NCBI RefSeq assembly: GCF_039541915.1
Contig: NZ_BAABHD010000024.1
Location: 1-64,000 of the forward strand
Direction: 5' to 3'
DNA: 64,000 bases
Source of the DNA: Nibrella saemangeumensis
Lineage (GTDB): Bacteria > Bacteroidota > Bacteroidia > Cytophagales > Spirosomataceae
Shown here: in pieces, positions 52,143 to 60,260 of the stretch
Layout: every line of letters begins with the position of its first letter
Numbering within the stretch: position 1 is the stretch's first letter
The notes under the pieces: generated by a model
The model's database searches: none
Told to the model about the DNA's origin: nothing
Seen by the model: the letters and a program-made list of their open reading frames with translations, nothing else
Made by a program: the position numbers and the translations under genes

Positions 52143-52880
52143 ATGAGGATTCACATCGGTACATCGGGCTGGAGTTACGATCACTGGCAAGGCGTCTTAT
52201 ACCCGCCCGACACGCCCGTATGGGATCGGCTCGGCTATTATATGCAGCACTTTCAGACGGTCGAGTTGAACAGCAGCTTCTATCGCTGGCCCAAACAGGC
52301 CACCTTTGCCAGTTGGCGACGCCGGCTGCCCGACGGCTTCCGGCTCACCGTAAAAGCACCCCGCGGCCTCACCCACGCCAAAAAACTCTACGCACCCGAG
52401 GTCTGGATGGAGCGCATTAAAGCCTGCTGGCATACGCTGGGCGACAAACGCGCCATTCTGCTGGTGCAGCTCTCGCCCAACCTGGCCTACGACTACGACC
52501 GGCTGGCGTATTTTCTGCAACAGGTGCCCCACTGGATGCAGGTCGCCGTGGAGTTCCGGCATCCGATCTGGCATCAGGAAGCCATCTTCTCGCTGCTGGA
52601 GCGACACCAGGCCGCTTACTGCATCATGAGCGGGGCCTATCTCCCCTGCATTCTCCGCACCACGGCCCCATTTGTGTATGTCCGGCTGCACGGCCCCGAT
52701 ACCCACTACCTCTACGGCGGCTCCTACTCCGATACCGACCTGCACTGGTGGGCCGACCGCATCCAGGAATGGGAACGTATGGGCAAAGACGTGTACGTTT
52801 ATTTTAACAACGACGGGGGCGGCAACGCCGTACGCAACGCTTTTACCCTGAGGAGTATGCTGGCCCATCGGGGCTGGTAG
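52143..52880 (+). CDS. DUF72 family protein (YecE-like)
   Basis: The 245-residue protein is a DUF72 TIM barrel: HIGTSGWSYDHWQG at the start, FQTVELNSSFYRWP, FRLTVKAPRGLTHAK, VAVEFRHPIWHQE, YVRLHGPD, and YVYFNNDGGGNAVRNA at the end. The family is widespread and its biochemical role is unknown. The motifs are unusually well kept. The gene begins 37 bp after a hairpin-ended repeat. Confidence 0.95.
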   Translation: MRIHIGTSGWSYDHWQGVLYPPDTPVWDRLGYYMQHFQTVELNSSFYRWPKQATFASWRRRLPDGFRLTVKAPRGLTHAKKLYAPEVWMERIKACWHTLGDKRAILLVQLSPNLAYDYDRLAYFLQQVPHWMQVAVEFRHPIWHQEAIFSLLERHQAAYCIMSGAYLPCILRTTAPFVYVRLHGPDTHYLYGGSYSDTDLHWWADRIQEWERMGKDVYVYFNNDGGGNAVRNAFTLRSMLAHRGW

Positions 52881-52957
52881 TCCGATTACTAACTCGTTTT
52901 AGGCGACCGTGCGCTAAATCACTACTTTTAGGTGTCAATTACGGATCATCCACACCC

Positions 52958-54409
52958 ATGAAAAACCTATTTATCCTCTTCCTCTTCTCCCTCCTCTGGA
53001 CGGGTAGTTTAGCCCAGCAACCGACACCCGCTCCAGTCGATATAAACCGCCAATATACCCCCACTGAGTTAAAGGCTGATCTGGATTACTTGCTAAGGCA
53101 ATATGAGGAGATCCACCCCAGCCTCTACACCTACGCCAGCCGGGAGGTGATCAGTCAGCAGGCAGAAGCCATCCGCCGGCAGCTCAACCAGCCCATGACC
53201 CGGCTAGAGTTCGCCCGGCTTATTATCCCCTTAGCCGCCAGTTTCCGAGACGGGCACACCAGCATGAACTTCCCACGGCAGGAACTGGTCTCGTTTGTGC
53301 GGAACGGCGGTCTTGTGTTTCCCTATGAGGTTACCGTTCAGGATAAGCAGCTATTTGTCAAAACGGATTACACCGGCAATCCGGCCACACCAGCCGGCAC
53401 CGAACTGCTAAGCATCAATGGCGTACCGGCGGAGCAAATCATCAAAACCCTGGTTACCTACAGCAGTGGCGAGTTGGACTCGTTTCGCCAGATACGGGCC
53501 GGCAACAACTTCCTGCGGTTAGCCTGGTTCGTTTATGGGTTTCAGAGCCCTTACCAGTTATCCATTAAAACCAGCACTGGCAAAACGGCCCAGGTAGTAC
53601 AAACCGGTTTAACGGCCAGCGAGTACGAAGTAAAAGCCACGCAGGCAGCGCAGAAACAGGCGTCCCTTGGTAATTTCTTGTTCTCTCTCTGGCCTGAGCA
53701 GCAGACGGCGTTGTTCAGCTTCAATTCCATGGACAACCTGCCTGTTTTTCAATCATTCCTGGACTCGATGTTTACCGCCATCCGGCAGCAGAACATCAAA
53801 AACCTCATCATTGATATGCGGCAGAACGGTGGGGGCAATTCGGCCCTGGGCGATGCCCTGTATAGCTACCTTACCGATAAACCCATTACGCAATTTACCC
53901 ACGTTGATCTAAAGATTTCCAATACCATCAAGCAAAAGGACTGGTACAAACAGATGGGTTTGTCGGACACGCTATCGGCAGGCCGGATTGTCTCCAATGA
54001 ATTAAAACCGGAGAAGCCGGCCTCCTTAGCCAAACCGGATCTGTTCTTCCGGGGTACCGTGTATCTGCTCACCAGCAACTATACCTTCTCCAGCGCCAAT
54101 GCCTTTGTTACGGCGTTTAAATGCTATAAGGTGGGTACGATCATCGGGCAGGAGACCGGTGGCGTAACCGTTGCCTATGGAGATGTAATCGACTTTAAGC
54201 TGCCCAACACCCAGTTGGATGCCTACTGCTCGTGTAAAACGTTTGTTCATCCCTGCGGAGAGCTCAAACTCCACGGCGTTTTCCCCGACATTGAAATACA
54301 CCAGCAACCCGCCGACACCCAGGCCGGCCGGGATACCGTGCTGGAGTACGCAAAGAAGTTGATCCGGAAGAGTGTGGTGGCGGAGAAAAAAATGCAGCCG
54401 GGAAAATAG
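52958..54409 (+). CDS. S41 family peptidase, secreted
   Basis: The 483-residue protein has a signal peptide (FILFLFSLLWTGSLAQ). Residues 35-120 form a helical domain with IHPSLYTYAS and FRDGHTSMNF, then a PDZ-like part (AGTELLSINGVPAEQIIK). The S41 core has NLIIDMRQNGGGNSALGDALYSYL, the nucleophile region SNYTFSSANAFVTAFK and IGQETGGVT. It is likely periplasmic. It differs from the S41 protein at 6857 in length and in lacking the KYFHP module. Confidence 0.9.
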   Translation: MKNLFILFLFSLLWTGSLAQQPTPAPVDINRQYTPTELKADLDYLLRQYEEIHPSLYTYASREVISQQAEAIRRQLNQPMTRLEFARLIIPLAASFRDGHTSMNFPRQELVSFVRNGGLVFPYEVTVQDKQLFVKTDYTGNPATPAGTELLSINGVPAEQIIKTLVTYSSGELDSFRQIRAGNNFLRLAWFVYGFQSPYQLSIKTSTGKTAQVVQTGLTASEYEVKATQAAQKQASLGNFLFSLWPEQQTALFSFNSMDNLPVFQSFLDSMFTAIRQQNIKNLIIDMRQNGGGNSALGDALYSYLTDKPITQFTHVDLKISNTIKQKDWYKQMGLSDTLSAGRIVSNELKPEKPASLAKPDLFFRGTVYLLTSNYTFSSANAFVTAFKCYKVGTIIGQETGGVTVAYGDVIDFKLPNTQLDAYCSCKTFVHPCGELKLHGVFPDIEIHQQPADTQAGRDTVLEYAKKLIRKSVVAEKKMQPGK

Positions 54410-54445
54410 CGGCTGCGGGCTTACATCGTAAAGCATATTACGACC

Positions 54446-54829
54446 ATGCGGGCATCTTTTTCTGATATACTGATTCTCCTTTTCTTTTCGGTAGGCCTTA
54501 CGTTTGCCGGTATATCCCTCTATCTATACCAGAGCCGCCAAAGCCTGACCAAAAACGGCGTGGTTACTACGGGCACCGTCATTGATCTGATTCAGACCAA
54601 GCGACGATCGTACACCCGAGCGCCTGCCATCCAGTACACCGATGCTAACAACCAGCCGAAAGTTTATTATCACTCGGTAGCCACCAATCCGCCCGAGTAT
54701 TACGTAGGCCAGCAGGTGACCCTGTACTATGATCGTGACCACCCGGACGATATCCAGATTGCCGGCGACAATCTGATGATCTATGTCATGGGTGGCTTTG
54801 GCGCGGTTTTCCTCTTGATCTCCATCTGA
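54446..54829 (+). CDS. DUF3592 family membrane protein
   Basis: The 127-residue protein has two TM helices (LILLFFSVGLTFAGISLYLY at the start, VMGGFGAVFLLISI at the end) around an SH3-like beta domain (GTVIDLIQTKRRSYTRAPAIQYTDANN, VGQQVTLYYDRDHPDD), the DUF3592 pattern. Function unknown. It lies 36 bp after the S41 gene and may share its transcript. The 220 bp that follow hold no gene. Confidence 0.85.
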   Translation: MRASFSDILILLFFSVGLTFAGISLYLYQSRQSLTKNGVVTTGTVIDLIQTKRRSYTRAPAIQYTDANNQPKVYYHSVATNPPEYYVGQQVTLYYDRDHPDDIQIAGDNLMIYVMGGFGAVFLLISI

Positions 54830-55050
54830 AGCGTACCCAGTGCTATTACTGCCTTGTGGAAATGGGCTTTTTCTGCCTGAATGGATCGCTAACAGATGCC
54901 TGAACAGCTGTTTTGATGCCCTAGTGGATTCTTTACAGTGCTCCAATTGACCGAATACTAAAAAGGGTTTGACTTGCCAATCAGGGCTGCCAATCCTATT
55001 CTGAATATACCTAACTTTTAAGCCAACGTCTAACCTAATCCTTCACTGCT

Positions 55051-55578
55051 ATGAAAACGTCTGCCATTTATGTGTATCTAGTTTGTTTAAGCGTGCTGGT
55101 TGTGTCTTGTAAAAAAGATGATATTTCTGATCAGGACAGAATGTTTCTCAACATAGCCGGTAGTGCCGGTATTATGGAGGTAGAGATGGGCAAGCTGGCG
55201 CAACAGAAAGGCGTACGTGCCGATGTAAAACGCTACGGCGACCAAATGGTTGACCAGCATACGAAGGTGAATGAAGAGTTCCGGGCATTGATCAAACGAC
55301 TTAACGTAGAGGTGCCGGAGACGATGAATGAACGCAATCAGCAGATGGTCCGGGAGTTGGCTGCGCTCGAAGGTGCAGCGTTTGACGCAAAGTATATCGA
55401 TACCATGATTGCCGATCACCAGTTAGCAACGGAGAAATTCCAGGAAGCCCACGATATAGCCAAAAACAAAGAATACAAAGACTGGCTGGCCAGAATGATT
55501 CCCGTTGTCGATGAGCATCGTAAAATGGCCGAAGACATGAAAAATGACACAACCCGAACGGCAAGTATGAATCATTGA
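55051..55578 (+). CDS. DUF4142 lipoprotein
   Basis: The 175-residue protein has a lipoprotein signal (CLSVLVVSCKKDD). The mature part is the four-helix DUF4142 bundle: AGSAGIMEVEMGKLAQQKG, VKRYGDQMVDQHTKVNEEFR, KYIDTMIADHQLATEKFQEA, IPVVDEHRKMAEDM. The His residues could bind metal, as in the ferritin-like DUF305/DUF4142 group. Role unknown, possibly stress related. It stands alone. Confidence 0.9.
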   Translation: MKTSAIYVYLVCLSVLVVSCKKDDISDQDRMFLNIAGSAGIMEVEMGKLAQQKGVRADVKRYGDQMVDQHTKVNEEFRALIKRLNVEVPETMNERNQQMVRELAALEGAAFDAKYIDTMIADHQLATEKFQEAHDIAKNKEYKDWLARMIPVVDEHRKMAEDMKNDTTRTASMNH

Positions 55579-55656
55579 CAGGCTGTTCAATGTTGAAGCT
55601 GCGTTTCATCGACCCGCTATGGCACGAAACACCATGTTACCTGCCAGTGTGTCTTG

Positions 55657-57426
55657 TCAGGGGTGCTTCATGTGACTTAAAACCAGCGCTTTTACTTCCA
55701 ATGCTGCACCAGCCGGCAAGTCAGGGGTTTTTAAAGTAAGCGCAACAGTACCTTTGCTCAGCTTAATCTTGCCCAAAGAAATACGTGCCCATTCTTTTTC
55801 AAAAGCTTCTATCCGCTTTACTCGGTCGGGACTGGGTAAGGTTTTTCCGACAAAATCACGGCTTATCGTCTGAGTGGCTTTGCCGCCATTGGCCTCCACA
55901 ACCAGGGCAGCCCCTATAGCTGCTTTGTTACAAGTATACAATACTTCTATCTGATAGTTTCCCTCATCTTTTACATCCAGTTCCCACCAGCTGGCGGTAT
56001 CGGCTGTTTTGTTCCAGTTGATGAGCCAGTCATGGGCATAGCCTTTTTCTTCTTTGAATTGTAAAGCACCTGAGAGAAACGCTTCATGAGCCGGAAGTTC
56101 AACAGGAGAGCCTTTAGCCACCACCGGAATGGCACTCCTTTTAATTCCATTGCTTGTTACGGCAGCATACCAGCTATCATATTGTGAAGAAAGTTCTTTG
56201 GCTATCTGGGGTTTGGCTGATTTTATGTCAGACTTCTGGCCTGGGTCTGCCTGCAGGTCGTACAAACGTTGCTCATCTTTTTGCAATACCAACACATAAT
56301 TGGCTTTTCGTACAGCACCGGAATACTTTTCGATTTTATCAGAGAAGGTAACATGCGTAAACAAGCTTCGGCTATCAAACCGAGCGGTTTGCCCATTCAG
56401 CAATGGCAGCATACTCATACCATCCAACGGAAGCGCGTGGCCGGTCTTTATCCCACAAAGCTCCATAATCGTAGGGAGTATATCGATATGAGCAGTTAAG
56501 GCTTTTACTTTTGTACCTGCTTTTATGTTGCTGGGGTATTTGATAAATAAGGGCACTCTCACCCCACCTTCATCGACACTGCCTTTTTTGCCTTTCATTC
56601 CCCCATTATATCGGTAGGATTGCGGACCATTATCGGTCATAAAAATGACGATTGTATTGGTATCGAGGCCAAGCCGGGTAAGCTGGTTCAGGACCCGGCC
56701 TATATTGTCATCTATATTTTCCACCATGCCGTATACACTGGCCAATTCATCATTTTGCCCCAACTGCTTGTATTGATTAAAGTATTTGTTGGGAACCTGA
56801 AACGGACTATGGGGTGCATTGTAAGGGATATAGCAGAAGAATGGTTTGTTTTTATGTTTATCAATGAAAGCAAGGGCGGAGTCGGTAAGTACATCAGTAA
56901 TAAATCCCTTTGTTTTTACAGGTTGCCGGTTATACTCAAGGGTAGCATCGAAGTAGTTGGTGAGGTGGCCGGCACAAAAGCCAAAAAAGGTATCAAATCC
57001 TTGTCCGTTCGGATGGTTAGGGTAATGGGCACCATTATGCCATTTGCCATAAATTCCGGTGGCATAGCCTGCATTTTTCAGCGCTTCAGCAATCGTTACT
57101 TCTTCGGCACGCATGGTTTCGGTGCCGTTGGTAACCCAATACGTCCCGGTGCGCAAATGATACCGCCCCGTAAGCAGGGCAGCACGAGTAGGCGCACAAA
57201 GCGGGCTTACATAAAACCGGTCGAAACGGGCTCCGTCTTTAGCAAGCTTATCCAGCACAGGTGTATGGACTATGGAATTTCCGTTAGACCGCAGGTCTCC
57301 CCAACCCTGGTCGTCAGTGAGGATGAGAATCACATTGGGTTGTTTGGCTTTTTTTTGCGAGAAACCAGAGCCTGGGCAAGCCAACAGGAGAAAAAGTACA
57401 ATCGATATTTTAGATAGATACTGCAT
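55657..57426 (-). CDS. Sulfatase (arylsulfatase family), secreted
   Basis: From ATG 57426 the protein has 589 residues with a signal peptide (IVLFLLLACPGSGFSQ). Sulfatase features are VILILTDDQGWGDL (Asp38, Asp39 metal ligands), the CAPTR sequence with Cys77 to be turned into formylglycine, TGIYGKWHNG, and FMTDNGPQ. The last 110 residues form a carbohydrate-binding-like beta domain (GNYQIEVLYTCNKAAIGAALV). It removes sulfate from a polysaccharide or ester in the periplasm; a maturase is not in the window. The upstream codons to 57534 are unlikely to be translated. Confidence 0.93.
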   Translation of the reverse strand: MQYLSKISIVLFLLLACPGSGFSQKKAKQPNVILILTDDQGWGDLRSNGNSIVHTPVLDKLAKDGARFDRFYVSPLCAPTRAALLTGRYHLRTGTYWVTNGTETMRAEEVTIAEALKNAGYATGIYGKWHNGAHYPNHPNGQGFDTFFGFCAGHLTNYFDATLEYNRQPVKTKGFITDVLTDSALAFIDKHKNKPFFCYIPYNAPHSPFQVPNKYFNQYKQLGQNDELASVYGMVENIDDNIGRVLNQLTRLGLDTNTIVIFMTDNGPQSYRYNGGMKGKKGSVDEGGVRVPLFIKYPSNIKAGTKVKALTAHIDILPTIMELCGIKTGHALPLDGMSMLPLLNGQTARFDSRSLFTHVTFSDKIEKYSGAVRKANYVLVLQKDEQRLYDLQADPGQKSDIKSAKPQIAKELSSQYDSWYAAVTSNGIKRSAIPVVAKGSPVELPAHEAFLSGALQFKEEKGYAHDWLINWNKTADTASWWELDVKDEGNYQIEVLYTCNKAAIGAALVVEANGGKATQTISRDFVGKTLPSPDRVKRIEAFEKEWARISLGKIKLSKGTVALTLKTPDLPAGAALEVKALVLSHMKHP

Positions 57427-57548
57427 GTATTGTAAAGGTAAAGTTTTTACAAAAAACTTCTCTTTCCAGCCATGTCTCATTACAATGCTATTGAGCTTTG
57501 AAGAGTAACCCCTTTTGTATAATTTGCTTACCACAACAGTACAACACC

Positions 57549-57796
57549 ATGACCATTGAGATAAGTGATGATATTATTCGGCAGACAGGGCTGACTGCTG
57601 AGCAACTGCTGCTTGAACTAGCGGTACATCTCTATGAGTCCGGCAAAATAACGGTTGGCCAGGGGGAGAACTCACCGGGATTGGTCATATCGCTTTCCAG
57701 CGCGAACTTGGTAAGCGCGAGATTCCTCTGCACTACGACCAGGCGGACTGGGAGAATGATAACCAGACTCTAAAGCGTCTCGAAAGATTAAATTAA
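57549..57796 (+). pseudogene. UPF0175-family gene with a frameshift
   Basis: The frame from ATG 57549 starts as UPF0175 (MTIEISDDIIRQTGLTAEQLL, HLYESGKITVGQ). After the G5 tract near 57662 it goes out of frame and ends at 57773. In the +1 frame the family continues: GELTGIGHIAFQRELGKREI, PLHYDQADWENDNQTLKRL, ending at TAA 57794-57796. One G added to the tract restores the gene. UPF0175 proteins are small, often antitoxin-like; no partner toxin adjoins. Either a pseudogene or an assembly error in a homopolymer. Confidence 0.85.
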
Positions 57797-58248
57797 AAAC
57801 CAGAAAATTTAGAGAGTCTTGCAATATCCAAAATAAGCTTCTCGAATGAATCTTTACTCCAAAATCTGGGATGCATATAACCATGAGCAACACTATTTCT
57901 ATTATCACCGAAGTTGGTTCTTTTAGAAGTAGAAAAATATACTTTTAACTCTTCTAAAAGAGCAATAAGCTCTGTACTCTTATTTTTATTTTCTTCTATC
58001 GCCAAATTTATCAGCCTAGTTCCTACCTTTCTGACTGAAGGGAGACCATCTTTATCTAAAATCTCAACACCATACTCGCTCGTCATTGACCTAATTAATT
58101 CTTCTAAATAAGAATATGCAAAAGGTGTAAATACTGAGTACGACTCAGGGTGCGCATTATAAATTTCTTTTACTACTTGCCAATCAGGAACCCAGTTCCA
58201 AAAATGAGCGTATTGCATAATTTCTTCAAAAGAATCATTAATAGTCAT
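57793..58248 (-). CDS. HEPN-like domain protein
   Basis: The 151-residue protein is mostly helical and contains R117-N-S-V-A-H122 (GDNRNSVAHGYMHPRF), the R-x4-H motif of HEPN ribonucleases with a polar residue after Arg. HEPN proteins are common in defence and toxin-antitoxin systems. The gene is AT-rich compared with the surroundings and lies downstream of the caspase-like gene on the same strand (157-bp gap). Its stop overlaps the end of the UPF0175 gene tail to tail by 3-4 nt. The exact family is not known; the HEPN call rests on one motif and the helical content. Confidence 0.7.
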   Translation of the reverse strand: MTINDSFEEIMQYAHFWNWVPDWQVVKEIYNAHPESYSVFTPFAYSYLEELIRSMTSEYGVEILDKDGLPSVRKVGTRLINLAIEENKNKSTELIALLEELKVYFSTSKRTNFGDNRNSVAHGYMHPRFWSKDSFEKLILDIARLSKFSGF

Positions 58249-60060
58249 ACCTACTTTTACTGGCTAATTTAAAAATTATTCCATTCTTCCATTGCTTGTT
58301 CTGTTGCTCAGTGTTATTCGTCTGCCGAAATTAAAGCTAATTTGCAAAAGTCTAAGAATACATTCGGCACTCCACCATATTGCAAACGCAACGTTATATA
58401 TTATTTTATTCCTTCGACTTGAAAAATTTTTGAAATTCTACTTCTGTCCATTTTTCAATTATAGTTGTAGTTGTTAAAAAGTTATTAATTCTAGGAACTT
58501 CTTTCTCAAACGGAAGTCGCATCTTGAAATAAACATCCGTTATTGCATTCACTTTATCACCAGTAATGATTGTATAATTCCTAAACTTAATTTTACTCTT
58601 GTCTATTGTGAAAACTACTGGCTTTAAATAATGCTCATTATCCTTAGTAAATAAATAAAAACACACAACTCCATCTTCATCATCAAGCTTTACATAGTTC
58701 ATTACAATTTGCGAAAACGTTTCATCGGGACCTTCCAACGAGTTATACCCGAAATTTACGTCCTTTACAATTGTTAGCCGGCTCAAAATATCATTACTAA
58801 AAATGTCAGTTGCAGTATCATCTTTAAGTAGCCTTTCCTCAAATTTTGGATAGAACATGTCAAATAATATATCGTTTAAATAATCCTCGTCAACAGTTCT
58901 AGAAGAAATCCCTTCCTGCTCATTAGAGAAGCTAATTTTTACCAAAGTTAATATTAGAATAAGTCTTTCAAGTTTTTCCGTTTCGAAAATTGAAACTTTA
59001 AGGAAAGGCATAAGCTCTGGAAGTGGAATCGATTCATTCTTTAATAAATGGTCAATAGTTAAATTTTCAATAGTCTGTTCGTGCGCTTCTATAAAAGAAA
59101 AATGGTCACCAAACAACGAAGATTCTTCCCAAGGAATTTGCCTATCAGATGTGTCCTGCATAACATCATTTCTTGTATTCTTAAATACCAACTCTGCTGG
59201 CAAATTTGCAGTTTGCATATTTTTTAATAAGTACTTTGTATAAACACCATTTCTTTCTCCTGTTCGCTCAATTGAAGTTGAATTAGGGCTTGTAGAAAAT
59301 GCAATCAATGTTCCTGCCGGTGCGTTCATCTTTAACAAACCCATTGAAGAACTTTTATTTCCACTATAAAAAGGATTATTTCTACAAGCATCAAGTATTA
59401 CTAAATGAAGGTTCTTCTTAGAGGCTTTTATTAACAAATCATCAGCTAAGATACAGTTATATTTAATATCTTCTATAAATCTTACTTCAGAGTCAGATGC
59501 TACTAGAAAATTAAATTTTTCATCCTGTAATCCATGTCCTGAAAAGAAAATTATTGAGACTGTATCATCTGAAATAGATTCTTTAAACTGTTTAATAGCT
59601 TCTATTATTTCTGCTTGAGTTGGGTCAACTAGTAAAGTACTTTCAAATTCAACCGCTTGCAGAAATGCATGCATATCTTCTGCATCATTTATGCAGTTTT
59701 CTAAAACAGAAAAGTGCTTGTAATTATTAATTCCAATTATGAGAGACTTTTTCTGCATTGAAGTTTCTTTAAAAAATTACACATAATTCGTAAATAGACG
59801 CAGGTTTAATGCATTAAGCCAAATATTCAATTTTTCGTTGAAACATCTTATCCATCAACTTTTACACCTTCAAACTCCTGAATACTAAAAGCTTATAATA
59901 AAAGTCAACTAACAATACGATTTGCGTATTGATCATTTTGTATTGTCCTCTTGTTTCAACAATACAAAATACGCGTAACTCTTTACACGGTTTAAGTGCC
60001 TAAAATACATCTACCAATTGAAAAACCAAGGTAAATCCAACCTTCCATATCAACGTAAAT
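57797..60060. other. AT-rich island, probably acquired by transfer
   Basis: From the UPF0175 stop to about 60060 the DNA is far richer in A and T than both flanks, and codons favour A/T at third positions. It holds the HEPN-like and caspase-like genes. No integrase, transposase, tRNA or clear flanking repeat marks its edges. The left junction falls exactly at the last codons of the UPF0175 gene. Confidence 0.7.
58406..59758 (-). CDS. Caspase-family (peptidase C14) protein
   Basis: The 450-residue protein begins with a caspase-like fold: SLIIGINNYKHFSVLENCINDAEDM, SIIFFSGHG with catalytic His75, VILDACRNNPF with catalytic Cys125, GTLIAFSTSPN and NGVYTKYLLKNM. Residues about 240-450 form a second, unknown region. 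Bacterial caspase-like proteases cleave targets after Arg/Lys or Asp and are used as effectors in anti-phage systems. The gene is strongly AT-rich. It is followed on the same strand by a HEPN-like gene, and the two are a candidate two-gene defence unit (inference). Confidence 0.88.
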   Translation of the reverse strand: MQKKSLIIGINNYKHFSVLENCINDAEDMHAFLQAVEFESTLLVDPTQAEIIEAIKQFKESISDDTVSIIFFSGHGLQDEKFNFLVASDSEVRFIEDIKYNCILADDLLIKASKKNLHLVILDACRNNPFYSGNKSSSMGLLKMNAPAGTLIAFSTSPNSTSIERTGERNGVYTKYLLKNMQTANLPAELVFKNTRNDVMQDTSDRQIPWEESSLFGDHFSFIEAHEQTIENLTIDHLLKNESIPLPELMPFLKVSIFETEKLERLILILTLVKISFSNEQEGISSRTVDEDYLNDILFDMFYPKFEERLLKDDTATDIFSNDILSRLTIVKDVNFGYNSLEGPDETFSQIVMNYVKLDDEDGVVCFYLFTKDNEHYLKPVVFTIDKSKIKFRNYTIITGDKVNAITDVYFKMRLPFEKEVPRINNFLTTTTIIEKWTEVEFQKFFKSKE

Positions 60061-60260
60061 AAAGATACCTATCAAACCCTTGATTCAAAACAGGTCGACA
60101 CGCACATGCAATGTTCGGGCCGAAAGGTCTGCTGTAGCGGCCCCTGTTGGCTTTCCCTCGCTCAGTATAGCCAAGGTAGAACTGAGCTACGCGAGAACCT
60201 GGAGAATCGCCCGGAAAGATTGAGGAGAGGAGCGGAGCAATCCAAAATCCCAAAACCTAC
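59759..60260. other. Intergenic region at the right edge of the AT-rich island
   Basis: No supported gene. 59759-60060 is AT-rich and probably contains the caspase promoter. From about 60085 composition returns to that of the chromosome; this part contains small inverted repeats (CTCAGT/ACTGAG and CGGGCCG/CGGCCC). The short ORFs here have no family resemblance. Confidence 0.5.

Noticed and set aside
58300..58405. Integron attC-like site after the caspase gene
   Set aside because: The minus strand begins TATAACGTTGCG and has GCCGAA/TTCGGC arms, but the matching GTTRRRY end is missing, and no integrase is present.
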